DNA of 64,000 bases, from contig NZ_JACBFY010000001.1 of NCBI RefSeq assembly GCF_021401245.1, forward strand, positions 434,001-498,000, in the 5' to 3' direction. Shown here piece by piece: positions 8,309-16,808 of this stretch. The stretch's first letter is position 1; every line of letters begins with the position of its first letter. Both the position numbers and the translations under genes were made by a program. Origin of the DNA: Pseudacidovorax sp. NFM-22 (GTDB taxonomy: Bacteria; Pseudomonadota; Gammaproteobacteria; Burkholderiales; Burkholderiaceae_C). A model generated the notes under the pieces. That model did not search any database. It had not been told where the DNA came from and saw only the letters and a program-made list of their open reading frames with translations.

Positions 8309-10168
8309 TCAGTCTTCCAGCTTCGACAGGTCGCGCACGGCGCCCTTGTCGGCCGATGTGGCCAGCAGCGCGTAGGCCTTCAGCGCCGCGGACACCTTGC
8401 GCGGGCGGGGCTGTGCGGGCTTCCAGCCCTTGGCCTCCTGCTCGGCGCGGCGTTTCGCCAGTTCCTCGTCGCTCAGCAGCACGTCGATCGTACGGTTGGG
8501 AATGTCGATGCGGATGCGGTCGCCCGTGCGGACCAGGCCGATGGCGCCACCGGCTGCGGCCTCCGGCGAGCAATGGCCGATGGACAAGCCCGAGGTGCCG
8601 CCCGAGAAACGGCCATCCGTCAGCAGTGCGCAGGCCTTGCCCAGGCCCTTGGATTTGATGTAGCTGGTCGGATAGAGCATCTCCTGCATGCCGGGGCCGC
8701 CCTTGGGGCCCTCGTAGCGCACCACCACGACGTCGCCCGCCTTCACCTGGTCGTTGAGGATGTGCTCCACCGCCTCGTCCTGGCTCTCGACCACATGGGC
8801 CGGGCCCTCGAAGACCAGCAGGCTGTCGTCCACGCCCGCCGTCTTCACCACGCAGCCGTCCTTGGCGATATTGCCGGTCAGCACGGCCAGGCCGCCCTCC
8901 TTCGAGAAGGCATGGTCGATGCTGCGGATGCAGCCTTCGGCGCGGTCCATGTCCAGGCTGGGCCAGCGCGTGTCCTGGCTGAACGCGACCTGCGTCGGGA
9001 TGCCGGCCGGGCCGGCCATGTAGAAGCGCTTCACGGCATCGTCGCTGGTGCGCAGGATGTCCCATTGCTCGAGCGCATCGCCCAGCGTGGGCGCGTGGAT
9101 GGTCGGCACGTCCAGGTGCAGGCGGCCGGCGCGCGCCAGCTCGCCCAGGATGGCCATGATGCCGCCCGCGCGGTGCACGTCCTCGATGTGGTACTTGTTG
9201 GTGTTGGGCGCCACCTTGCACAGCTGCGGGACCTCGCGCGACAGGCGGTCGATGTCGGCCATGTCGAAGTCGATGCCGGCCTCCTGCGCGGCGGCCAGGA
9301 TGTGCAGGATGGTGTTGGTGGAGCCGCCCATGGCGATGTCCAGCGTCATCGCGTTCTCGAAGGCCTTCTTGCCGATGGCACGCGGCAGCACGCTGGCATC
9401 GTCCTGCTCGTAGTGGCGCTTGGCCAGTTCCACGATCAGGTGGCCGGCCTTCTTGAACAGGCCCTCGCGGTCGGCATGGGTGGCCACCACCGTGCCATTG
9501 CCCGGCAGCGACAGGCCCAGGGCCTCCGTCAGGCAGTTCATCGAGTTCGCGGTGAACATGCCCGAGCAGCTGCCGCAGGTCGGGCAGGCCGAGCGCTCCA
9601 CCTCGGCCAGGTCGGCATCGCTCACCTTGCTGTCGGCCGCCATCACCATGGCGTCGATCAGGTCCATCTTGCGGATCTCGATCTTGGCCGTGCCCGGTAC
9701 CGCCAGGCGAACCTTGCCGGCCTCCATCGGGCCACCGGAGACGAACACGACCGGAATGTTCAGCCGCATGGCCGCCATCAGCATGCCGGGCGTGATCTTG
9801 TCGCAGTTGGAGATGCACACCAGCGCGTCGGCGCAGTGGGCGTTGACCATGTACTCCACCGAGTCGGCGATGACGTCGCGGCTGGGCAGCGAGTACAGCA
9901 TGCCGTCGTGGCCCATGGCAATGCCGTCGTCCACGGCGATGGTGTTGAATTCCTTGGCGACGCCGCCGGCGGCCTCGACCTCGCGGGCGACCAGCTGGCC
10001 CAGATCCTTCAGGTGCACATGACCGGGCACGAACTGCGTGAAGCTGTTGGCGATGGCGATGATCGGCTTGGAGAAGTCATCGTCCTTCATGCCGGTGGCG
10101 CGCCACAGGGAACGGGCGCCCGCCATGTTGCGGCCGGCAGTGGAGGTCTTGGAACGGTAGGTGGGCAT
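8309..10168 (-). CDS. ilvD: Dihydroxy-acid dehydratase
   Basis: Iron-sulfur enzyme of branched-chain amino acid synthesis; it dehydrates 2,3-dihydroxy-isovalerate and its methylvalerate homologue to the 2-keto acids in the cytoplasm. At 619 residues it has the E. coli-type length. The motif NCDKITPGM contains Cys122, and [11 protein letters not shown] contains Cys195; these are the cluster-ligand positions of the family. [11 protein letters not shown] and SDGRFSGG-type segments (here [11 protein letters not shown]) are also present. The start at 10168 ([10 protein letters not shown]) gives the standard N-terminus. It is separated from lpdA by a strong hairpin, so it probably has its own promoter within 10169-10262. 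Confidence 0.97.
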   Translation of the reverse strand: MPTYRSKTSTAGRNMAGARSLWRATGMKDDDFSKPIIAIANSFTQFVPGHVHLKDLGQLVAREVEAAGGVAKEFNTIAVDDGIAMGHDGMLYSLPSRDVIADSVEYMVNAHCADALVCISNCDKITPGMLMAAMRLNIPVVFVSGGPMEAGKVRLAVPGTAKIEIRKMDLIDAMVMAADSKVSDADLAEVERSACPTCGSCSGMFTANSMNCLTEALGLSLPGNGTVVATHADREGLFKKAGHLIVELAKRHYEQDDASVLPRAIGKKAFENAMTLDIAMGGSTNTILHILAAAQEAGIDFDMADIDRLSREVPQLCKVAPNTNKYHIEDVHRAGGIMAILGELARAGRLHLDVPTIHAPTLGDALEQWDILRTSDDAVKRFYMAGPAGIPTQVAFSQDTRWPSLDMDRAEGCIRSIDHAFSKEGGLAVLTGNIAKDGCVVKTAGVDDSLLVFEGPAHVVESQDEAVEHILNDQVKAGDVVVVRYEGPKGGPGMQEMLYPTSYIKSKGLGKACALLTDGRFSGGTSGLSIGHCSPEAAAGGAIGLVRTGDRIRIDIPNRTIDVLLSDEELAKRRAEQEAKGWKPAQPRPRKVSAALKAYALLATSADKGAVRDLSKLED

Positions 10169-10262
10169 GGGTCGCTCTGTGCGCTCTCGTGAGGCAGGAA
10201 TCGTCGGGGCCGGCATTGTCTCAGGCCCCACGCCACGACAACGGGCGGCGCGCCCATGGCAA

Positions 10263-10306
10263 AGCGGCCCGGCAGGACAACCCGAAGGTCGCCCGGCCGG
10301 GCCGCT
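10263..10306 (-). terminator. Hairpin after lpdA
   Basis: Perfect 11-base-pair stem (AGCGGCCCGGC with GCCGGGCCGCT) and a 22-base loop, followed on the minus strand by only TTT. A probable, weak intrinsic terminator of the aceE-aceF-lpdA operon, placed before the ilvD promoter region. Confidence 0.5.
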
Positions 10307-10342
10307 GGACGCAGCCTCGAAGCTGCGCTTAAGCGCTGCCGA

Positions 10343-12172
10343 TCAGCGCTTCTGCGGTGGCAGGTCGGTGCAGGTGCCGTGCGCCACTTCCGCCGCCATG
10401 CCGATGCTCTCGCCCAGCGTGGGGTGCGGATGGATGGTCTTGCCAATGTCGATCTCGTCCGCGCCCATCTCGATGGCCAGGGCCACCTCGCCGATCATGT
10501 CGCCAGCATGGGTGCCGACGATGCCGCCGCCCAGGATGCGGTGTGTCTCGGCGTCGAACAGCAGTTTGGTGAAGCCCTCGTCGCGGCCGTTGGCGATGGC
10601 GCGGCCCGAGGCCGTCCACGGGAACAGGCCCTTCTTGACCTTGACACCCTGCGCCTTGGCCTGGTCCTCGGTCAGGCCCACCCACGCGACCTCGGGGTCG
10701 GTGTAGGCCACGCTCGGGATCACGCGGGCGTTGAAGGCGGCGCTCGCCAGTTCCTTGTCGCCCTTCTGCTCGCCGGCGATGACTTCGGCCGCCACATGCG
10801 CCTCGTGCACCGCCTTGTGGGCCAGCATGGGCTGGCCGACGATGTCGCCGATGGCGAAGATGTTCGGCACGTTGGTGCGCATCTGGATGTCGACCGAGAT
10901 GAAGCCGCGGTCGGTCACCGACACGCCGGCCTTCTCGGCGCCGATCTTCTTGCCGTTGGGCGTGCGGCCCACCGCCTGCAGCACCAAGTCGTAGACCTGC
11001 GGCTCCTTGGGCGCGCCCTCGCCTTCGAACATGACCTTGATGCCGTCCGGGGTCGCCTCGGCGCCCACGGTCTTGGTCTTGAGCATGATGTTGTCGAAGC
11101 GCGGCGCGTTCATCTTCTGCCACACCTTGACCAGGTCGCGGTCGGCGCCCTGCATCAGGCCGTCCATCATCTCGACCACATCCAGGCGTGCGCCCAGCGA
11201 CGAGTACACCGTGCCCATTTCCAGGCCGATGATGCCGCCGCCCAGGATCAGCATGCGCTTGGGCTCGGTCGCCAGCGACAGCGCGCCGGTGGAGTCCACC
11301 ACGCGCGGATCGTCCTTGGGCATGAAGGGCAGGTGCACCGCCTGCGAGCCGGCCGCAATGATGCAGTGGCGGAAGCGGATCACCTGCTTCTTGCCGGTGG
11401 TGGCCCGGCCCTCGCCGGTGCTCTCGTCCACTTCGAGGTGGTAGGCGTCCAGGAAGCTGCCGACGCCGCGCACGGTGGTCACCTTGCGCATCTTGGCCAT
11501 GGCCGTGAGGCCGCCGGTGAGCTTGCCCACCACCTTGTTCTTGTGGGCCAGCAGCTTGGCACGGTCGACCTTGGGCGCGCCGAACTCCACGCCCAGGTCG
11601 GCGAAGTGCTTGACCTCGTCCATCACGGCGGCCACATGCAGAAGCGCCTTGGAGGGGATGCAGCCCACGTTGAGGCAGACGCCGCCCAGGGTGGCGTAGC
11701 GCTCGACCAGCACCGTCTTCATGCCGAGGTCGGCGCTGCGGAAGGCGGCGGAATAGCCGCCAGGGCCGGCGCCGAGCACGAGGGTGTCGCACTCGATGTC
11801 GACCTGGCCGCTGTAGCTGCCCGCAGGCGCTGGCGCCACGGCCGGCGCGGCTGGTGGGGGCGCAGGTGCCGCCTTGGGCGCCGCCGCAGCGGGCGCCGGC
11901 GATTCGGCCGGTGCGGGCGCCGCAGCAGTCGACTCGGCCGCGTCGATGGTCAGCACCACCGAGCCTTCGCTCACCTTGTCGCCCACCTTCACGGCCACCG
12001 ACTTGACCACGCCGGCGTGGCTGGAGGGAATCTCCATCGATGCCTTGTCGGACTCGACGGTGATCAGCGACTGCTCGACCTTGATGTTGTCGCCGGGCTT
12101 GACCAGCACCTCGATCACGGCCACTTCGCTGAAGTCGCCGATGTCCGGAACCTTGACCTGTTGTTCGCTCAT
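10343..12172 (-). CDS. lpdA: Dihydrolipoyl dehydrogenase with N-terminal lipoyl domain
   Basis: E3 flavoprotein that reoxidises the dihydrolipoyl arm of pyruvate dehydrogenase with NAD+. It has 609 residues against about 470 for plain E3, because it begins with a lipoyl domain (about 3-76; lysine in [13 protein letters not shown]) and an Ala/Pro-rich linker (about 85-120). Then come the FAD-binding GAGPGGYSAAF, redox-active cysteines in GGVCLNVGCIPSK, the NAD motif GGGIIGLEMG and the C-terminal HPHPTLGES with catalytic His and Glu. It lies 12 bases after aceF in the same operon. The layout resembles lipoyl-bearing E3 proteins known from Ralstonia and Neisseria. Confidence 0.96.
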   Translation of the reverse strand: MSEQQVKVPDIGDFSEVAVIEVLVKPGDNIKVEQSLITVESDKASMEIPSSHAGVVKSVAVKVGDKVSEGSVVLTIDAAESTAAAPAPAESPAPAAAAPKAAPAPPPAAPAVAPAPAGSYSGQVDIECDTLVLGAGPGGYSAAFRSADLGMKTVLVERYATLGGVCLNVGCIPSKALLHVAAVMDEVKHFADLGVEFGAPKVDRAKLLAHKNKVVGKLTGGLTAMAKMRKVTTVRGVGSFLDAYHLEVDESTGEGRATTGKKQVIRFRHCIIAAGSQAVHLPFMPKDDPRVVDSTGALSLATEPKRMLILGGGIIGLEMGTVYSSLGARLDVVEMMDGLMQGADRDLVKVWQKMNAPRFDNIMLKTKTVGAEATPDGIKVMFEGEGAPKEPQVYDLVLQAVGRTPNGKKIGAEKAGVSVTDRGFISVDIQMRTNVPNIFAIGDIVGQPMLAHKAVHEAHVAAEVIAGEQKGDKELASAAFNARVIPSVAYTDPEVAWVGLTEDQAKAQGVKVKKGLFPWTASGRAIANGRDEGFTKLLFDAETHRILGGGIVGTHAGDMIGEVALAIEMGADEIDIGKTIHPHPTLGESIGMAAEVAHGTCTDLPPQKR

Positions 12173-12184
12173 GCCTTGGTCTCC

Positions 12185-13858
12185 TTACAGCACGATGCGG
12201 CGGTAGTCCGTCAGCAGCTGGCCCAGGTAGGCATTGAAGCGGGCCGCGGAGGCGCCGTCGATGACACGGTGGTCGTACGACAGCGACAGCGGCAGCGTCA
12301 GGCGCGGCACGAATTGCTTGCCGTCCCACACCGGCTTCATCTGGCCCTTGGAAAGACCCAGGATCGCCACTTCGGGCGCATTGATGATCGGCGTGAAGTG
12401 CGTGCCACCGATGCCGCCCAGCGAGCTGATCGAGAAGCAGCCGCCCTGCATGTCGGCCGCCCCCAGCTTGCCGTCGCGGGCCTTCTTGGCCAGCTCGCCC
12501 ATCTCCTGGCTGATCTGCAGGATGCCCTTTTTGTCGGCGTCCTTGAGCACCGGCACCACCAGGCCGTTGGGCGTGTCCGCCGCGAAGCCGATGTTGAAGT
12601 ACTGCTTGTAGACCAGGGTGTCGCCGTCCAGGCTGGTGTTGAACTCGGGGAATTTCTTCAGGGCCGCGACCACGGCCTTGATGACGAAGGCCAGCATCGT
12701 GACCTTCACGCCCGACTTCTCGTTCTCCTTGTTGGTGGAGACGCGGAAGGCTTCCAGCTCGGTGATGTCCGCTTCGTCGTTGTTGGTGACGTGCGGGATC
12801 ATGACCCAGTTGCGGTGCAGGTTGGCGCCGCTGATCTTCTTGATGCGCGACAGGTCCTTGCGCTCGACGGCGCCGAACTTCGCGAAGTCGACCTTGGGCC
12901 AGGGCAGCAGGCCCAGGGCCGCGCCATCGGCACTGCCGCCACCGCCGGCCGGGGCCTTGGCCGCCTGCGCCTTGGTCTGCGTGGCGCCGCTCATCACGGC
13001 CTTGGTGAAGCCCTGGACGTCATCCTGGGTGATGCGGCCCTTGGGACCGCTGCCCTTGACCTCTTCCAGCGGCACGCCCAGCTCGCGGGCGAACTTGCGC
13101 ACCGAGGGCGAGGCATGCGGCAGGCCGGTGGCCGGCGTCTTGGTCGGGTCGTGCGCGGGCACGCTCGTGGCCGCGGGTGCGGACGCAGCTGCTGCCTGGG
13201 CAGGTGCAGGGCTGGCAGCGGCCTGAGCCGGCGCCGAAGCAGGCGCTGCCGGGCTGGCGGCAGGCGCGGCACCGGCCGCGCCTTCCATCAGGCCGATCAG
13301 GTCGCCGATGTTGACCGTGTCGCCCACCTTGACCTTGAGCTCCTTGATCGTGCCGGCGGCCGGCGACGGGATCTCCATCGAAGCCTTGTCCGACTCGACC
13401 GTGATCAGCGACTGCTCGGCCTTGACCGTGTCGCCGGGCTTGACCAGCACTTCGATCACGGCGACGTCCTTGAAGTCGCCGATGTCGGGCACCTTGATCT
13501 CGACCGGGCCGGACGCGGCCGGCGCAGCGGCGGGCGCCGGCGCGGGTGCGGCTTGCGGAGCCGGGGCAGGCGCGGCGGCCTCGGCAGGTGCCGGTGCCGC
13601 GGCGGCCGGGGCGCCCGCGCCCTCGCCTTCCAGGATCAGGACGATCGAGCCTTCCTTGACCTTGTCGCCGACGTTGACCTTCACTTCCTTGACCACGCCG
13701 GCGGCCGACGACGGAATCTCCATCGAGGCCTTGTCCGATTCGACCGTGATCAGCGACTGCTCGGCCTTGACCGTGTCGCCGGGCTTGACCAGCACTTCGA
13801 TCACCGCGACTTCGTCGAAGTCGCCGATGTCGGGCACTTTCACTTCCACTGCTGCCAT
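12185..13858 (-). CDS. aceF: Pyruvate dehydrogenase E2 (dihydrolipoyl acetyltransferase)
   Basis: Core acetyltransferase that moves acetyl groups from lipoamide to CoA. The 557-residue protein has two N-terminal lipoyl domains (about 4-76 and 117-190), each with the [10 protein letters not shown] lipoylation site, Ala/Pro-rich swinging linkers, a peripheral-subunit-binding domain ([18 protein letters not shown] region, about 250-290) and a catalytic domain ending in the [15 protein letters not shown] active-site motif. It is preceded by aceE (44 bases) and followed by lpdA (12 bases). The near-identical DNA of the two lipoyl domains, and of the one in lpdA, is an internal homologous repeat and a possible recombination substrate. 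Confidence 0.96.
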   Translation of the reverse strand: MAAVEVKVPDIGDFDEVAVIEVLVKPGDTVKAEQSLITVESDKASMEIPSSAAGVVKEVKVNVGDKVKEGSIVLILEGEGAGAPAAAAPAPAEAAAPAPAPQAAPAPAPAAAPAASGPVEIKVPDIGDFKDVAVIEVLVKPGDTVKAEQSLITVESDKASMEIPSPAAGTIKELKVKVGDTVNIGDLIGLMEGAAGAAPAASPAAPASAPAQAAASPAPAQAAAASAPAATSVPAHDPTKTPATGLPHASPSVRKFARELGVPLEEVKGSGPKGRITQDDVQGFTKAVMSGATQTKAQAAKAPAGGGGSADGAALGLLPWPKVDFAKFGAVERKDLSRIKKISGANLHRNWVMIPHVTNNDEADITELEAFRVSTNKENEKSGVKVTMLAFVIKAVVAALKKFPEFNTSLDGDTLVYKQYFNIGFAADTPNGLVVPVLKDADKKGILQISQEMGELAKKARDGKLGAADMQGGCFSISSLGGIGGTHFTPIINAPEVAILGLSKGQMKPVWDGKQFVPRLTLPLSLSYDHRVIDGASAARFNAYLGQLLTDYRRIVL

Positions 13859-13902
13859 GTTCGTGTCTCCCGCCTTCGAGGCGTTTCAGTTCCGTGGGTG
13901 GA

Positions 13903-16617
13903 TTACGCGTAGAGCGGGTTGATCTTGTCGGCGTTGATGCCGTACTTCTTGATGGCCTCGGCCACCTTGGCCGCCGGCACTGCGCCGTCTTCGGCCAGAG
14001 CCTTGAGCGTCGCGACCACGATGTAGTGGCGATTCACCTCGAAGTGCTCGCGCAGCTTGCTGCGGAAGTCCGAGCGGCCGAAACCGTCGGTGCCCAGCAC
14101 CTTGTAGTTGCGGCCCTTCGGGATGAAGGGACGGATCTGCTCGGCATAGGCCTTCATGTAATCGGTGGAAGCGACCACCGGGCCCGTGGTCTTGCCCAGT
14201 TGCTCCGCGACGAAGGGCACGCGGGCCGTCTCGGTCGGGTGCAGCAGGTTCCAGCGGTCGGCGTCCTGGCCGTCGCGGGTCAGCTCGTTGAAGCTCGGGC
14301 AGCTCCACACCGAGGCGGCCACGCCCCAGTCCTTCTCCAGCAGCTCCTGGGCGAAGAAGGATTCGCGCAGGATGGTGCCGCTGCCCAGCAGCTGCGCCGT
14401 GGGCGCCTTGCTGTCCAGAGCCGGCGCCTGCTTGACCATGTACATGCCCTTGATGATCTGCTCTTCGGTGCCGGGCTGCAGGCCGGGCATCGCGTAGTTC
14501 TCGTTGAGCAGCGTCAGGTAGTAGTAGACGTTGTCCTGCTTCTCGACCATGCGCTTGAGGCCGTGGTGCAGGATCACCGCCACTTCATGGGCAAAGGTCG
14601 GGTCGTAGCTGACGCAGTTGGGAATGGTGTTGGCCAGGATGTGGCTGTGGCCATCCTCGTGCTGCAGGCCTTCGCCGTTCAGCGTGGTGCGGCCCGAGGT
14701 GCCGCCCAGCAGGAAACCGCGGGCCTGCATGTCGCCGGCCGCCCAGGCCAGGTCGCCGATGCGCTGGAAACCGAACATCGAGTAGTACACGTAGAACGGC
14801 ACCATGATGCGGTTGTTCGTGCTGTACGAGGTGGCGGCGGCGATCCAGCTGGACATGCCGCCGGCCTCGTTGATGCCTTCCTGCAGGATCTGGCCGGCCT
14901 TGTCTTCCTTGTAGTACATGACCTGGTCCTTGTCGACCGGGGTGTACTGCTGGCCATGCGGGTTGTAGATGCCGACCTGGCGGAACAGGCCTTCCATGCC
15001 GAAGGTGCGGGCCTCGTCCACCAGGATGGGCACCACGCGCGGGCCCAGGGCCTTGTCGCGCAGCAGCTGCGTCAGGAAGCGCACGTAGGCCTGGGTGGTG
15101 GAGATCTCGCGGCCTTCGGCGGTGGGCTCGAGCACGGCCTTGAAGGTGTCGAGCGAAGGCACGGTGAAGCTCTCGTCGGCCTTGGTGCGGCGGTGCGGCA
15201 GGTAGCCGCCCAGGGCCTTGCGGCGCTCGTGCAGGTACTTCATCTCCGGCGTGTCGTCGGCCGGCTTGTAGAAGGGCAGATCGGCCAGTTGGCTGTCGGG
15301 GATCGGGATATTGAAGCGGTCGCGGAAGGCCTTGATGTCCTCGTCGCCGAGCTTCTTGGTCTGGTGGACCGTGTTCTTGCCCTCGCCGATCTTGCCCATG
15401 CCGAAGCCCTTGACCGTCTTGACCAGCAGCACGGTGGGCTGGCCGGTGTGGTTCTGGGCGGCGTGGAAGGCGGCATAGACCTTCTGCGAGTCGTGGCCAC
15501 CGCGCTGCAGGTTCCAGATCTCGTCGTCGGTCATGTGCTCGACCATCTTGGCCGTGCGCGGATCGCGCCCGAAGAAGTGCTTGCGGACGTAGGCGCCGTC
15601 GTTGGCCTTCATGGCCTGGTAGTCGCCGTCGTTCGTCTTCATCATCAGCTCGCGCAGGGCACCGTCGTGGTCCTTGGCGAGCAGGGCGTCCCAGCCCTTG
15701 CCCCAGATGAGCTTGATGACGTTCCAGTTGGCGCCGCGGAATTCGCCTTCGAGCTCCTGGATGATCTTGCCGTTGCCGCGCACCGGGCCGTCCAGGCGCT
15801 GCAGGTTGCAGTTGATGACGAAGATCAGGTTGTCGAGGTTCTCGCGCGCGGCCAGGCCGATGGCGCCCAGCGACTCGACCTCGTCCATTTCACCGTCGCC
15901 GCAGAAGACCCAGACCTTGCGGTTGGCGGTGTCGGCGATGCCGCGGGCATGCAGGTACTTGAGGAAGCGCGCCTGGTAGATGGCCATCAGCGGGCCCAGG
16001 CCCATGGACACCGTCGGGAACTGCCAGAACTCGGGCATCAGCTTGGGGTGCGGATAGCTGGACAGGCCCTTGCCATCCACTTCCTGGCGGAAGTTGAGCA
16101 GTTGCTCTTCGCTCAGCCGGCCTTCGAGGTAGGCGCGGGCGTAGATACCGGGCGAGACGTGGCCCTGGATGTAGAGCAGGTCACCGCCGTGGCCTTCGGT
16201 CTCGGCGTGCCAGAAGTGGTTGAAGCCAGCGCCGAACATGCTCGCCAGCGAGGCAAAGGAACCGATGTGGCCGCCCAGGTCGCCGCCTTCGGGCGGATGG
16301 TGGCGGTTGGCCTTGACCACCATGGCCATCGCGTTCCAGCGCATGTAGGCGCGCAGGCGCTGCTCGATCTCGAGGTTGCCGGGGCTGCGGGCTTCCTGGC
16401 TGGGCTCGATGGTGTTCACGTAGCCCGTGTTGGCCGAGAAGGGCATGTCCACCGTGTTCTGGCGCGCGTGCTCGAGCAGTTCCTCGAGCAGGGCATGCGC
16501 CCGTTCGGCACCTTCGTTCTGGATGACGGCCGACAGCGCGTCCTTCCATTCCTGCATCTCTTGCACGTCAGCTTCGTTTGCTGCGGCGCCAGTGGGTTTC
16601 TCGGGGTTGGCCGACAT
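13903..16617 (-). CDS. aceE: Pyruvate dehydrogenase E1, homodimeric
   Basis: Thiamine-diphosphate E1 that decarboxylates pyruvate and acetylates the E2 lipoyl arm. At 904 residues it has the usual length of the homodimeric type. The ThDP motif begins with FCGDGEMDEVES and continues to VINCNLQRLDGPVRG. Other family segments are GGDLGGHIGSFASLASM near the N-terminus, GKNTVHQTKKL and DGFGRSDFRSKLREHFEV near the C-terminus. First gene of the aceE-aceF-lpdA operon, with a GGAG-type Shine-Dalgarno before the start. Its upstream region carries a GTACG-TGG-CGTAC palindrome and is shared with the divergent sensor-kinase gene. Confidence 0.97.
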   Translation of the reverse strand: MSANPEKPTGAAANEADVQEMQEWKDALSAVIQNEGAERAHALLEELLEHARQNTVDMPFSANTGYVNTIEPSQEARSPGNLEIEQRLRAYMRWNAMAMVVKANRHHPPEGGDLGGHIGSFASLASMFGAGFNHFWHAETEGHGGDLLYIQGHVSPGIYARAYLEGRLSEEQLLNFRQEVDGKGLSSYPHPKLMPEFWQFPTVSMGLGPLMAIYQARFLKYLHARGIADTANRKVWVFCGDGEMDEVESLGAIGLAARENLDNLIFVINCNLQRLDGPVRGNGKIIQELEGEFRGANWNVIKLIWGKGWDALLAKDHDGALRELMMKTNDGDYQAMKANDGAYVRKHFFGRDPRTAKMVEHMTDDEIWNLQRGGHDSQKVYAAFHAAQNHTGQPTVLLVKTVKGFGMGKIGEGKNTVHQTKKLGDEDIKAFRDRFNIPIPDSQLADLPFYKPADDTPEMKYLHERRKALGGYLPHRRTKADESFTVPSLDTFKAVLEPTAEGREISTTQAYVRFLTQLLRDKALGPRVVPILVDEARTFGMEGLFRQVGIYNPHGQQYTPVDKDQVMYYKEDKAGQILQEGINEAGGMSSWIAAATSYSTNNRIMVPFYVYYSMFGFQRIGDLAWAAGDMQARGFLLGGTSGRTTLNGEGLQHEDGHSHILANTIPNCVSYDPTFAHEVAVILHHGLKRMVEKQDNVYYYLTLLNENYAMPGLQPGTEEQIIKGMYMVKQAPALDSKAPTAQLLGSGTILRESFFAQELLEKDWGVAASVWSCPSFNELTRDGQDADRWNLLHPTETARVPFVAEQLGKTTGPVVASTDYMKAYAEQIRPFIPKGRNYKVLGTDGFGRSDFRSKLREHFEVNRHYIVVATLKALAEDGAVPAAKVAEAIKKYGINADKINPLYA

Positions 16618-16639
16618 CCGGGTCTCCTTGAATCGGTGT

Positions 16640-16652
16640 GTACGTGGCGTAC
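16640..16652. promoter_or_regulatory. Candidate operator upstream of aceE
   Basis: GTACG-TGG-CGTAC is a perfect 5-base inverted repeat 22 bases upstream of the aceE start. It is not the PdhR consensus of enterobacteria. The regulator is unknown; the divergent two-component system is one candidate. Confidence 0.35.
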
Positions 16653-16808
16653 GTTAATTGAGAGAGGAAGAAAGGCCGCATCGCGCGGGCGGCGCAGTGT
16701 CTCATAAAAAAATGGCGATTCCAAATGGTGCCATGGCGTTTCTTAATATGAAATTCATGCTGCTCTGCAGCAGAAATGGCCGGGCAGGCGCTCTTCTAAA
16801 CTCGCGCG

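Noticed and set aside
10256-13912. A 1218-codon open frame on the plus strand opposite aceF and lpdA
   Set aside because: The minus strand codes for clear, complete aceF and lpdA. High third-position GC leaves stops rare in the antisense frame; the peptide is His/Arg/Val-rich and low in complexity, with no family sequence.
13894-16707. A 937-codon open frame opposite aceE
   Set aside because: Same shadow effect; the aceE product matches its family from end to end.
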